Of a stretch of 64,000 bases of DNA, positions 1 to 9,859 are shown one piece after another. Source of the DNA: Apiosordaria backusii (taxonomy: Eukaryota > Ascomycota > Sordariomycetes > Sordariales > Lasiosphaeriaceae); assembly GCA_030549205.1 (NCBI GenBank), contig JAUKTV010000011.1, forward strand, positions 558,001-622,000, given 5' to 3'. Under the pieces are notes generated by a model. It was not told the DNA's origin. It saw nothing but the letters and a program-made list of their open reading frames with translations, and ran no database searches. Made by a program: the position numbers and the translations under genes. Numbering within the stretch: the stretch's first letter is position 1; every line of letters begins with the position of its first letter.

Positions 1-578
1 ATGACATCCCCCGGGGCCTGGGAACCCGGTAGTGGGCGGCGCTGCGGGGGAGCCAGGTCCCGCTTGGTGTAAACGATGATTCTTGCTCGGGGCACACCGG
101 CGGAGGTGGACGAGAGGGATTGTTCCAGCAAAGGGTTCCAAGAGGAGATGGGGACGCGAAAGTCGCGGACTTCGAGGATGAGGCCTACGTTGGAGAGGGC
201 TTGGCGCATGCGGGTTAGGGCTGCGTTGTGATGACCCAAAAAGTAGGATCTAGGGAGGGAGGTGGAGATTTCGAAGTGGGAGCGGGGGAGGAAGTTGCTG
301 AAGTCGATTGGGGTTGATTGGGGGGGTGGTGATTTCTTTTCTCGTGCTTGTGGTGACCATGGTGGTGAAGGGCGTTGTCGAGGGGGAGTGGGTTCTGGTT
401 TTGGCTTGGGGGCTTTTGAGCGAAAGGCGGCGAGCTCTTCTGTGGCTTCTGCCGGGATGGAGCGCTGGTTGATCATGGTTGATATTGGGGTTGAGGGGGT
501 GGGCGTTGACTGTGAGATTTCGGATGCTGCCTTTGAGACTGCCTTTACGGCAGCAGCTCGTGGGTTTATTCGGGGCAT
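1..578 (-). CDS. MTG1: Mitochondrial GTPase 1 (Mtg1/YlqF family), 5' part only
   Basis: Read on the minus strand, an uninterrupted frame runs from ATG at 578 off the window edge at 1 (192 codons, no stop). A low-complexity Pro/Ser leader of about 105 residues comes first, then FLGHHNAALTRMRQAL, LILEVRDFRVPISSWNPLL and RIIVYTKRDL. These match the start of the circularly permuted Mtg1/YlqF/RbgA GTPases, where the G4 motif (here TKRD) precedes the P-loop; the P-loop lies beyond the edge. Family members act in late large-subunit assembly of mitochondrial ribosomes at the inner membrane. The long leader fits a mitochondrial presequence plus a disordered insert, though a later start is possible. 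Partial by truncation of the window, not by mutation. Family assignment is confident; the start codon is less so. Confidence 0.85.
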   Translation of the reverse strand, partial: MPRINPRAAAVKAVSKAASEISQSTPTPSTPISTMINQRSIPAEATEELAAFRSKAPKPKPEPTPPRQRPSPPWSPQAREKKSPPPQSTPIDFSNFLPRSHFEISTSLPRSYFLGHHNAALTRMRQALSNVGLILEVRDFRVPISSWNPLLEQSLSSTSAGVPRARIIVYTKRDLAPPQRRPLPGSQAPGDV

Positions 579-1363
579 GGTGAAGGTGTTGTTGTGAGGC
601 AGAAGAGGGGAAGAGTTGTGTGGCCTTTTAATAATTTATTAGTGACTGATCTCACGGATACTCGGCAAATATGCCTCCCAAATACAAACTTACTGAGAGT
701 CAAGTCGCTGAGACTTGATATTGCTGTGATTTATATGCAGTTGATGAAAGAGGTTCATGAGATGCCAAGCCCTTCAATTTTTGACGTTGATGGACCGCTT
801 AACGGGGTCAACGCACGGATACAAGCATGATCACAGGCAATTGATGGATGACATTGTATGTATACACTACTAGCATGACAGAAAACTGGCACAGAGACCA
901 TCTCATCATCTGTTCAACATGAATATTCATTCTTCTTCAAAATATCTTTTATACACTACATACACAACTTAAATACACAATGGCCCTTCCCATAAATAGA
1001 TAGACTATCCCGCCCAGCCAGCCTCCAAGGATTTTCCAACGATGTCCGCAACAAGGGTATTATTATATGTGTCCCACCAGAGACATTCGAGCAGAGACAA
1101 GATGCCAACAAAAGCAAGCTCTGCTTTTCAACAAAGTAAAGATGACGAAAGTTTTCCCGCGCCATCAATGAATCGTGTCTGCGCTATGATTTGCGCCCGG
1201 TACTCAGTTCCAAAGAATGCCAATGAAATAACCCGCCCCCTTAACCCAAGAAAACAAAACCTTCCAACCAGCGCCGCCAATGCAAAAAAAAAAAAAAGAT
1301 AATATATGCCCACCTAGTTATGGCGTCCTTCCTTACAATCTGTTACACAGTTATCCTCCCACA
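579..1363. other. Intergenic: MTG1 promoter side and 3' flank of the PHD gene
   Basis: 785 bases between the start of MTG1 and the stop of the PHD gene, both on the minus strand. It should hold the 3' UTR of the PHD gene (high end) and the MTG1 promoter (low end). It is AT-richer than the genes, with an A12 tract near 1283-1294. Short frames on both strands show no recognisable family or splice pattern, and I see no RNA gene. Confidence 0.6.
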
Positions 1364-3505
1364 CTAGGCAGCATATTCCTGCTGCCACTTGACCAGCCTC
1401 CTCGTCAAGCTGTCCATCATCTCGACACACCCAAGCTCTCTGAATTCCATCTCTTGACTTTCAGGTGCGGATGTTGGTGCTGCTGTTGCAGTGTTTTGGG
1501 TCGAATCATCGGCAGCGGTCCCGTTGGATCCATTCGATGCTGCAGGAGCGCTAGTGGGGTTGGCAGTAGTCGCCTTTGCCACGTCAGTGCTCGCTGTGTC
1601 TTCTTCTGCTGTTTCTCCGGCGAGCTCCACCTGTGTCCTAGAGATAAAATCCAACAAAGCCGCCGCTCTCCTCTTCATGTCGTTCATGCTGACTTTACTG
1701 CTCATCCCGCCTCGCGATCGAGGTTGGCCCGACTTGCCGACGCCGTCTCCGTGGTGGTGATGCCCCTTTCCTGATGGGGGATGCTCGTCTTTCTGAATAT
1801 CGCGGGAGACCGATCGTGCTGGTGACGCCTCGTCATCTCGGGTTAACTGGTTTCGACCTTTTCGTTTGTGCGACTTCTTCTTGTCCGTCTTTGCCTGGGA
1901 TGCGGCGGGCGTGGGCGGCGAATCAGGGGTCGGTTGCGATGCTGGAGGTTGTTGCTGTTCTGAGCCAGAGGGCTGCTGAACAGCCTCTCCTACCGTCTCG
2001 CCCGTGCTCGTGCCTCCAACGACTACTGGTGCCACCGCCTTGCTGACCACCGCCCGAGCTGCCAACGGCAATTCTTCTGAAGGATCTGAATCTGCATCCG
2101 TGTGAGCCTCGGATACCTTCACAAAAATCGTAGACGCCGTACCATCAGCTCGCCGGCGTTCTGCTCTCCCCTTCCTCTTGTTCGCGGCCTCTTGCCGTTG
2201 ACGTTCCTTTTCCTCCCTCTCGGAAAGCTTCTCGTTCCGGTGGCTTCGTGCGCCGCCACGCGACTTCAACTTGTTACCATTCCGGCCGGGGCCTTTGGGA
2301 TCGTCCGACTCGTCGGCCGTCTTGTCGACGGATGGAGACAGTGATCGAGAGCTAGTGCGTTGCCTTTTGGCAGCCTCCTGCTTACTTTGATCAAAGTTAG
2401 CAACGCTACTGACCGCAGTCAATGGCACATACTCCTCGCTGTCGCTTCGCCCCCGTTTAGGCCGTCTAGGAACGCCCTCCGACTCGGGAAGGGCATCTTC
2501 TTTGCTGGCCTCAATTGCCCTCCTCAAAGCTTCCGCCTCATCGTAGGCAGCTTCGCGGCTGTTCATAGTCGATCGTCGCTTCGACGTCTGGTTCGCCGAA
2601 GTGGCTCGTCCGCTTCGAGTCTCCTTCTCTTTTGTAGGTGATCGTGTTCCGTCTTTGTTGGAGGATGCAGATCTGGACGACGTACTGGATTGTCGGCGCA
2701 AAGGAAGGTAAAAAGAATACGTATTTCTGCGAGCCATGACATTAGCAATCTGGTTCCATGATACCAATGGTCTTTTTGTTTGCTAAGAAGGCGAGGAACT
2801 GGCCAAAGGTGACCGCCCGCCCACGCTCAGCTGAACTTGACAGCTGAGAACTTGGCTTCAAAGCGAGATGGATCTGCACCAAAACAGCAAGCAAAGGGGT
2901 GATGGTGATAATTACCCGTTGGAAGCCGTCCACAGCTTGTGGAGGTCACGGCGACAGAGCTCGCAAAAGTATTCATCAGGACCAGGATTGGTCATAATCC
3001 CTACACAACCTCCGTGCTGCCAAACTTTGCAAACATCGCACTGAACAAAAAATCCGGCAACGTCGTCCGTGACTGAGGCCAAGAATATTGGGTCAATGTC
3101 CACAGCCCCCTTGGCCCCATGTCTAGACTCATCTTCCAGGGGTGGGGGCCCCGGGTATTCCTCATTGCCGCACACACAGCGAACGGCTTCGTCCTCCTCT
3201 TGAACATCGTCGTCGGCGCTGGTCATGTCGGCCGCTTCGGCCTTGGCTCCAGCTCTGTCACGATCGTCTCCTTGTCCACGGGTACGGCGGCGTGTGGTGA
3301 AGGTGTCGTCGGCAGTGATGGTGTCTTCTGGAGGCTCAGACGACAACGAGCCGCTAGATGCTGATTTTTGCGGAGAGCCGGCTTTATTGAAGTATCTGGA
3401 GCTGCGCTCAGGGCGCCCAGAGGCACTGGAGCTTGAGGATGATACTTGTGACTGTGAGTGGGTTGCTCGCGCCCTCGAAGACCGCCTGGGATCGATTCCT
3501 GCCAT
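1364..3505 (-). CDS. CTI6: PHD-finger protein, Cti6-like (Rpd3L histone deacetylase complex)
   Basis: Two exons, complement(1364..2726, 2916..3505), 650 aa. The intron has donor GTAATT at 2915 and acceptor CGCAG at 2727, with a GCTAATG branch site, and leaves a clean frame (ASNG|NTYSFYLP). Residues about 1-105 are Ser/Arg-rich. A C4HC3 PHD finger follows at about 108-190: RCVCG, FVQCDVCKVWQHGGCVG, YFCELCRRDLHKLW. The remainder is basic and disordered, with KRRST, RRPKRGR and EEKERQRQEAANKRKGRAER segments, and ends in a short conserved-looking helix (MEFRELGCVEMMDSLTRRL). Cti6 in yeast reads H3K4me3 and links Rpd3L and Tup1-Ssn6 to SAGA. The finger order and the YLPLR motif after it fit fungal Cti6. 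Function is inferred from family; orthology has not been tested. Confidence 0.8.
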
Positions 3506-6206
3506 TGCTTGCTAATGGAAGCCGCCACAAGAAAGGCAGAGTAATGCTTTCGAAAGTGTCTGAATTTGGAGGTCGGTGTACGTGTGTAAGGGGTGCGCTA
3601 ACGGGTGCGCGAGTGTGTAGGCAAGCGGCGCTTAATTGGGATGCCCTACCAACGCGAGATGTTACGAACGAAGCTCACTGGCGTGATGTCTTCAAGGTCA
3701 GAGTGTCGTGTATAAGGACTATGTAGACGTCGGAATCAGATGATTGCGAAAGCGTATGGGAATGTTGAGGACTGTGTGGACGATTCGGTGGAAATGTGTG
3801 GAAGGTCGAGATGTTGGTGCAAAATGAGCGAGGCGCGACAGAATCAGCCGTGGCGCGAATCTGAGTAGAGCCGGGTAGAATGAAGACAGAAAATAGAACT
3901 AGAGCGAAGAATCTCAGGTATCTGTCGGATTGATCAGAAAACCGAGTCCTCGAGGCAGGGTGCTCTCCAGCCAAGGGTACGTCGGGTCTGCTGGAGAGAA
4001 GATGGTGCTGCCGGGCGGAAGGACGAGGGCCCGAGAGGAAGCTTCTGAAGAGGTTGAAAGTACAGTCAACAGTCTCCAAGAGCCTGACTGATGCTCAATT
4101 GTCAAGAGCTGAGTGGAAACAGAAGAAATGAAGTTGTTCTGACAAGGGGAGCAAAAATGCGACGCGGTGGTTGAGAGGACAACTAGGGCGCCGATGATGG
4201 CTGGCGCAACTGTGGGCGTGGTGCTAGGTCAATCTGCGAAGGTATGGGCGGAATCCACAATGTCTCTTTGGAAAAGAAGTGACTCTCATGACTTCAGCCG
4301 CTGCGAAGACAGGATGGGTGTCCAGCGACAGGTGGGAGCAACAGGTTGGCGTTGAGAGCAAGGAGGAGGAGGAGAGGGTCAGATGGGGGAGACTTGAGCG
4401 AGCGGAAGCGACTGGCGGAAGCGCTTTGGGACTCAGCAGCGCACCACATTTTCCCCGAGCGTGCTCCAGCAATTTTTGACAGGGCACTTGGCCATGCGGG
4501 GCCAGCCCAAGAGCTCTGCCCCAATTCTTTCTGCCGAGTAGTGTGCTGGATCAGAATGCCAATTGTTGTCCGCACTTTCTTGTTCAGGACTCTCAAAAAC
4601 ACAGCAATAGCCTGGCTGGCTGTCTGTGATCGATAAGCACTCCTTCATCAAGAAATAGTCTCCCGGGTCCTCACCCTCTGTCCCTCAGTTCTCTGTACCT
4701 AGTGTACCTTTGCAGCAGGTACGAAATCTGGTCAAGTGGATCCGATCCGAATTCGGAAGTTTTGTGGACCCCCGTGGCTCTTGCATCCAGCGACAGTGCG
4801 AGATAGTGAAAGTGCGCCAACATGACATCAGCGACCGAGTCACGTCAAAGAGGTCCTGGTGAGCCAAGATGCATGTGGTGGTGTTGGAATTAATAGAGAC
4901 CTGATGCTGATGTCAAGACCAAGAGAGGCCCACCCTACACTTATGAGCATGACCGAATCTTTTTGACATAGCAATATGATGGATGCTGTTTGAATCCTGT
5001 CACCTATATATGATTGGAATCTGCATAATCAAGCAACGACACTGGTAGATGCTAGCAAGTTGGTCTATTCATATGTACCCTTTCGAGTTTTGTATATAAG
5101 CCAAGCGTGAACACCCAATGAGTACCCTTCCTGTTCAAATGCCATCTCGCTCTCATTGATATGGAATTCACTGCCGCTGTTGGATTACAATTCCCCAACA
5201 AAGCCCTGGTGTCACACAGTGCGGGAGAGAGTGCGCCAAAACCCCGCGCTAACAACTCACGGGATATCCTCGGAGCACGCCAAATCGCCGATAAGACGAA
5301 CGATAAGAAGAGGAAAGCGGGGTTGGGCAGCAGACCGGCCGGATCATGTAATTTGTCCTCGATTAGGTCGTGGCCCGGGGACTGCCAGCACTCAACAATG
5401 TTCACTCCTTCTCCATCGACTGACTGAGCAATCATCAAAAAACACCATCCGTTGCCATCAAACTCGACTTTGGTAGATTCATTGCCGGTTGTTTATGCTT
5501 TGGTTTTTTTCATTATTGCGAGCTCCTGTTTTTTTGAAGTTTGCATTCCCGTCGACTTACAGGTGGGTTACCCCAGATGATCAGCCCAGACTCGGTGCCC
5601 ATTTATCCCCTAGCTTCCTCGCTCACGACTGGCCCCTGAAGACAGCGGCAGAGGGCAGAAGACCCGGTCACACCTCAGTCTGCCATCGTTGAATTCGGGG
5701 AAACACTGAGCCGAGTGACTTAAGTTATTAGTGGAGAGCGCTGACGCATCGTTTGGGCAGAGATCCGACCCAAGTGTCGACAACCTCAGCGGGGCCAACC
5801 GAGTCCCCTTCTCTGAGCATTCTTTTGCAGAGCCTTTTGCTGGCTATCTGTGCTCCCGAGCTGTCAACAGAGGAGACAAACAAGAAAACAGAAACCTCCA
5901 AGTTTGCCCAGTTCCAGGCAAAGCAAACCGATAGATCCAAGGAGGGGTATTTGCAGCTGGCAGTAGTCGACAAGTCGTGGCTCTGAGGTTCTTGAGTATT
6001 ATGTGAATCTTTGACGGGTAGGTTGATGCGCTCCTTCCCATGCTGGACCATCCATCCCACTGCACCCATGGCATACTGGGAGGGAAGCATTGCTGGGTGC
6101 GAACGCAGTGCTGCTGCCTTTGCAAATTCGCTACCTGCCCCTCTTCCCTTCCACCCGATCATCAGCAACCCTTTCCCTCTCCAAACACGAACAATTGTCA
6201 TTCACC
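3506..6206. other. 2.7 kb divergent intergenic region without a supported gene
   Basis: Lies between the minus-strand PHD gene and the plus-strand gene at 6207, so it holds two promoters and two leaders. Frames of 60-157 codons exist on both strands but none shows a domain, a good start context together with splice sites, or a composition clearly unlike random GC-rich fungal DNA. The last 250 bases before 6207 are C/T-rich (ccttccacccgatcatcagc and similar), as is usual for fungal leaders. No tRNA-like fold or long repeat was seen. Confidence 0.5.
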
Positions 6207-8051
6207 ATGTGGCAATTTCCTGATCTAATGGCCTCTCGAGGCTTCTGGGTCGCCCTCCTCTCAGCCCTCTTCGGTCAACTCTTCGGCCTTTGGTTGCTCA
6301 AGCTAACCCGGTTGACTCATCCTTCGATCACAGGACGCGAACATTCTTCCAAGATGTCCGCCGACACAGTGTCTACGCAGTTTCCCGGTCGGCCGATACG
6401 GCCCTTGCCGAAGAAGCCACTGCGAGAACGCCTCTCTGCCGAAGTTGCCAGCTCGATTCAGTACCCTCGACCTCCGCAGTTCGTCCCCCCGCTGTTCTCT
6501 TACCCTCGCCCCCCAACAGGGGGAAATGCGTCTCAGGTACCAGGACTCACCGGTGAGCTTGCTCAACAATCGCGAGCTGGAGCCCTCGCAGATGAGTACG
6601 CGGCGAGACGGGCGAACCGAGTGTCCCTCGAGTACGCAAGCCGACTCTCGCGTCCGTTGCTCCCGTCCGATTTTGGCAGGCACGGAATGCCTTATCCGCC
6701 GATTGCAGCGTCATCTTCGGCCGATGGACACGACAGTTTTGACCATACCAATAACAAAAAGAAGCGCAAAATCCCATCAGCTGCTGATATGATGCCGAGT
6801 GGAGTACACCATAGCAACGAGTCGCCTTCAGGCTCTGGCTCACCCGCTGTACAGCCTTCGGACGACTACGACGACCCAGCTAGTTACAGAGGGGGATTGT
6901 ATGGCATATTCCCCATCTATAACGTGGCGGGGCCAGGACGTGGGCGCTATGGACGCCCGAGAAGTGGACGGACTCCGCTCCGGCCATTGCCGGCTACGAC
7001 TAACAGTTGGGCCGGCAGAAATGGCAGGGCGCGTCCTATTCAGGGGGATGCTTCACCATTCGGTAAGTCTTTCGGCTCTGCTACCTTTTGGGGACAGGAC
7101 CATGTGCTGACATCCAGGTTAGCCAAAAATACCGGCATCATCTCTAATGCTATTGCCAACGCCGAGAAACTGCCCCCTCATCAAGGCCAAGAAAACGTCA
7201 GTCTCTTGGAACAACAGTTGAATGTGAAACGGATCCCGGTAACTAGTCAGTTCACATTCACATGTGAATCCGCAGTAACCGCCTCATTGACCCGGCCCGG
7301 TCGAGTGGTCACGCCACCGCAGCAGTCTATGAACATCCGGCCCCCCAGGGAGAACGATGCTCGTGGTTCTCAGGTGTCTCAAGCCGCCAAAGCTCCTCAG
7401 GTGTCTCAAGCCTCCCAACCCTTCGGACCCCTGGATCAACTTCAACCAGGGGATATGGTTTTCAGATTGGGACCATCACCATCTCCCAGTCCCAAGCAGC
7501 GTCGCCGCAGTGCTGCCAAGGAGTATCTTAGGGCTGCCAGGGCACGCCGCCGGGAGCAGCAGAAAGAAAACAGACGCCACCCCCCGAAGCGCGAGGATAT
7601 CTGGATCTGCCACTTTTGCGAGTATGAGGACATCTTTGGAGAACCACCCGTGGCTCTCATCCGTCAGTACGAGATCAAGGATCGCAAGCTCCGGCAGCTG
7701 TCGCAACAGCGACGGGCTCAGTGGGAGAGAATGAAGAAGGGAGAGCACAAGGGGGAGCACAAGGGGGAGCACAAGGGGGAGCACAAGGGGAAGCACAAGG
7801 GGAAGAAAAACAGCAAGCTTCCGAACAAAATCAACATTTCTACACAAGAGCCTCCGGCTGCGGATAATCAAGGGGCATCTTACGGCCAGGGCACTCAAAA
7901 AGAGGAATACTACGATGAGGAGGAGGAGTATCAGGATGAAAAGCATCAGGGTAAAGACAACGCGTATCCCGACCGTCCTGCCAAGGTGCCTGGCCGTCAT
8001 CGGCGGTTTCCGATCCGCCCTGGCGGCAATCATGCAATACCAGGAACATAA
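6207..8051 (+). CDS. Uncharacterised fungal protein with WICHFCEYEDIFG motif and EHKG repeats
   Basis: 614 aa from ATG 6207 (context CACCATGT). A hydrophobic stretch at about residues 12-32 (FWVALLSALFGQLFGLWLLKL) could be a signal anchor. ATG 6354 (AAGATGTCC) has a stronger context and would drop it. The middle is Pro/Arg/Ser-rich. The only block that looks conserved is near residues 450-500: Arg-rich, then DIWICHFCEYEDIFGEPP and IRQYEIKDRKLRQLSQQRR, a Cys-x2-Cys motif followed by a basic helix. Five near-perfect GEHK/GKHK repeats follow (7741-7800), then an acidic DEEEEYQDE tail. A 60 bp in-frame candidate intron sits at 7063-7122 (GTAAGT, branch GCTGAC, acceptor TTAG); the frame is open with or without it. 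An AATAAA at 8424 could serve 3' processing. I do not recognise the family and assign no function. Confidence 0.7.
   Translation: MWQFPDLMASRGFWVALLSALFGQLFGLWLLKLTRLTHPSITGREHSSKMSADTVSTQFPGRPIRPLPKKPLRERLSAEVASSIQYPRPPQFVPPLFSYPRPPTGGNASQVPGLTGELAQQSRAGALADEYAARRANRVSLEYASRLSRPLLPSDFGRHGMPYPPIAASSSADGHDSFDHTNNKKKRKIPSAADMMPSGVHHSNESPSGSGSPAVQPSDDYDDPASYRGGLYGIFPIYNVAGPGRGRYGRPRSGRTPLRPLPATTNSWAGRNGRARPIQGDASPFGKSFGSATFWGQDHVLTSRLAKNTGIISNAIANAEKLPPHQGQENVSLLEQQLNVKRIPVTSQFTFTCESAVTASLTRPGRVVTPPQQSMNIRPPRENDARGSQVSQAAKAPQVSQASQPFGPLDQLQPGDMVFRLGPSPSPSPKQRRRSAAKEYLRAARARRREQQKENRRHPPKREDIWICHFCEYEDIFGEPPVALIRQYEIKDRKLRQLSQQRRAQWERMKKGEHKGEHKGEHKGEHKGKHKGKKNSKLPNKINISTQEPPAADNQGASYGQGTQKEEYYDEEEEYQDEKHQGKDNAYPDRPAKVPGRHRRFPIRPGGNHAIPGT
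7741..7803 (+). repeat. Short in-frame tandem repeat encoding GEHK units
   Basis: Twelve-base units of the form gagcacaaggg(g/a) are repeated about five times without a frame break, coding Gly-Glu-His-Lys and Gly-Lys-His-Lys. It sits between a basic helix and an acidic tail of the host protein. Near identity at DNA level indicates recent expansion. Confidence 0.85.
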
Positions 8052-9859
8052 CCGGGGACCCCTCCTCCAACTTCTACCCGCAACTTTCTCATTTCTCACG
8101 GCAGCATGGATAATTGTTTTCAAATTGCATACGTTTTGCGTACTAATATTGCTAGTTGGTCATTCTGAGCCATGAGGTATGGGGTTGACGGGCGGGATGG
8201 ATCGGAGAGGTCTCCTTTTCACGACGATGGCGTCATGATAGACTGATATACGGCACTGCACCATTGCTTTTCCCCCCACCAAACTCCCCTCTCACTGCAC
8301 ATCGCGTACAAATTACACAGTTATGCCTGCTATGGCTTCGCCCCCTTTGTTTAAGAACTGGATCACCTGTTATAGTCTTGTAGTTTTCTGTTGGTAGTAC
8401 GAGTATTGTTTTAGTCGAGGGAGAATAAATAGATTAGCGTAAATTATTGTTTGCTGGCTAGGTAGTGAATGTTGATTGTTCTCAGTGTCTTAGATCGAAG
8501 CAATGTCACACAATGAGAAACCCCAATTTGGGGCAGGTCTGAAGATCTTGTCAGAGGTTATGAGACAGTTCGTATGTGGGTTGGTCTGAAACCAGGCCAC
8601 GCTGGTCAAAGCCTGCGACTTCTAGAAGCAGTGTGCAAAACGTAGAGAAAATCTCATCAATCGAGACTAAGAATCGGATGCGCCAGTAGCCTTGAAAGGT
8701 CGTCTGAAGTCTTGAGCATGTATCAAACTATTGCACAACTTCACTCTGAGATGGGTCAGGCCGTCTAGCCCCCGGCACGGCAGTAAAACGGAGACGGGGA
8801 ACCCCGTTGGAAGTTTGTGCGCTGGTTGTTATGTAGTACGTAGGAGGCGCTGATCTCTTCTTAAAGTGCAGCGTCTTTCCTTCTGGGGGATATGTCCTTT
8901 ATTTTCTACGCGTGAGCCAGGACGTCATTATTTTGACCCGGTATACATAGAGGTTGCTTCAACCTGAGTACCTATCAAAAAGACATCTCTGATCGCCAGA
9001 GGCAAATGTATGAGACTTGTAGCCGGGAGAATTGACTCGACAAGAAGAATGAGTTGACCGCTGACCAGTCGCCAGTAAAGACGCTGTGTCTCAACCAGAG
9101 TTCACCTAGGTAATGTCGTGTTTCCACTCTGTTGAGCAACTGCAGCCCTTGTTGGTATCGCATGAACCAACAGGAGGCGGACGCCCAGTAGGGTTGAGTG
9201 TCCACTCAAGACTGGACCAACTGCTCGCGAATCGGGATGGCATGTCTCCGAGAGGCTCTAATTGATAAAATAATTAGCGTAGGCGGCCCCCCCGGCTCGC
9301 TCCCGACCAAGATGACGGGGCTTGCATGGACCATACGACACCTAAAACAGCCCAGGGAGCTGCGCCTTCCCGTCATCAAATTCTCCTCCCGTCTTGGATC
9401 TCTTCCTTAGTTCTTACACAATCCCACATCGTCGCAAACACCAAACACGCTCTCTCTGCTGCCTCTATCTAACGCGACCCTCTCCCATTGGGCAAAACTG
9501 CCCTATGACCGCTTCGTCGAGGTAGCCTCACAAGCCCGGGCAGGCCAAAATATCTGCAAGGATGTTTGGCTCCCGAAGGCATCTTCGGCCCCCCAATCCG
9601 GTATGTCGTCATTGTATCCTGTCCCTGCCGCGCTTCTTTGACGCACCTGTCTCGGGCTGCCTTGCTGCCACAGCTCAAGTGTCAATTGGCATGGAGTCTC
9701 AAGCACCCCGCAGCTGTCGCGAAGCATCTCTAAACTCTTTTATTGCTATGCCTTGCAGCAAATGCCTGTTGGTAGTGGCCGAGTGGTTCCTGCCAAGAAT
9801 TTAACTGAAGCCAGCGCGGTGATTATCGCGACGGACCAAGAATCACAAGCTGACCAGAA
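8052..9859. other. 1.8 kb intergenic and leader region
   Basis: Between two plus-strand genes. It holds the 3' end of the gene at 6207 and the promoter and leader of the gene at 9860. A GTATGT at about 9602 followed by several YAG sites (9758, 9857) could be an intron in the leader of the next gene. Small frames at 9198-9804 lack features of coding sequence. No repeat or RNA gene was seen. Confidence 0.5.
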
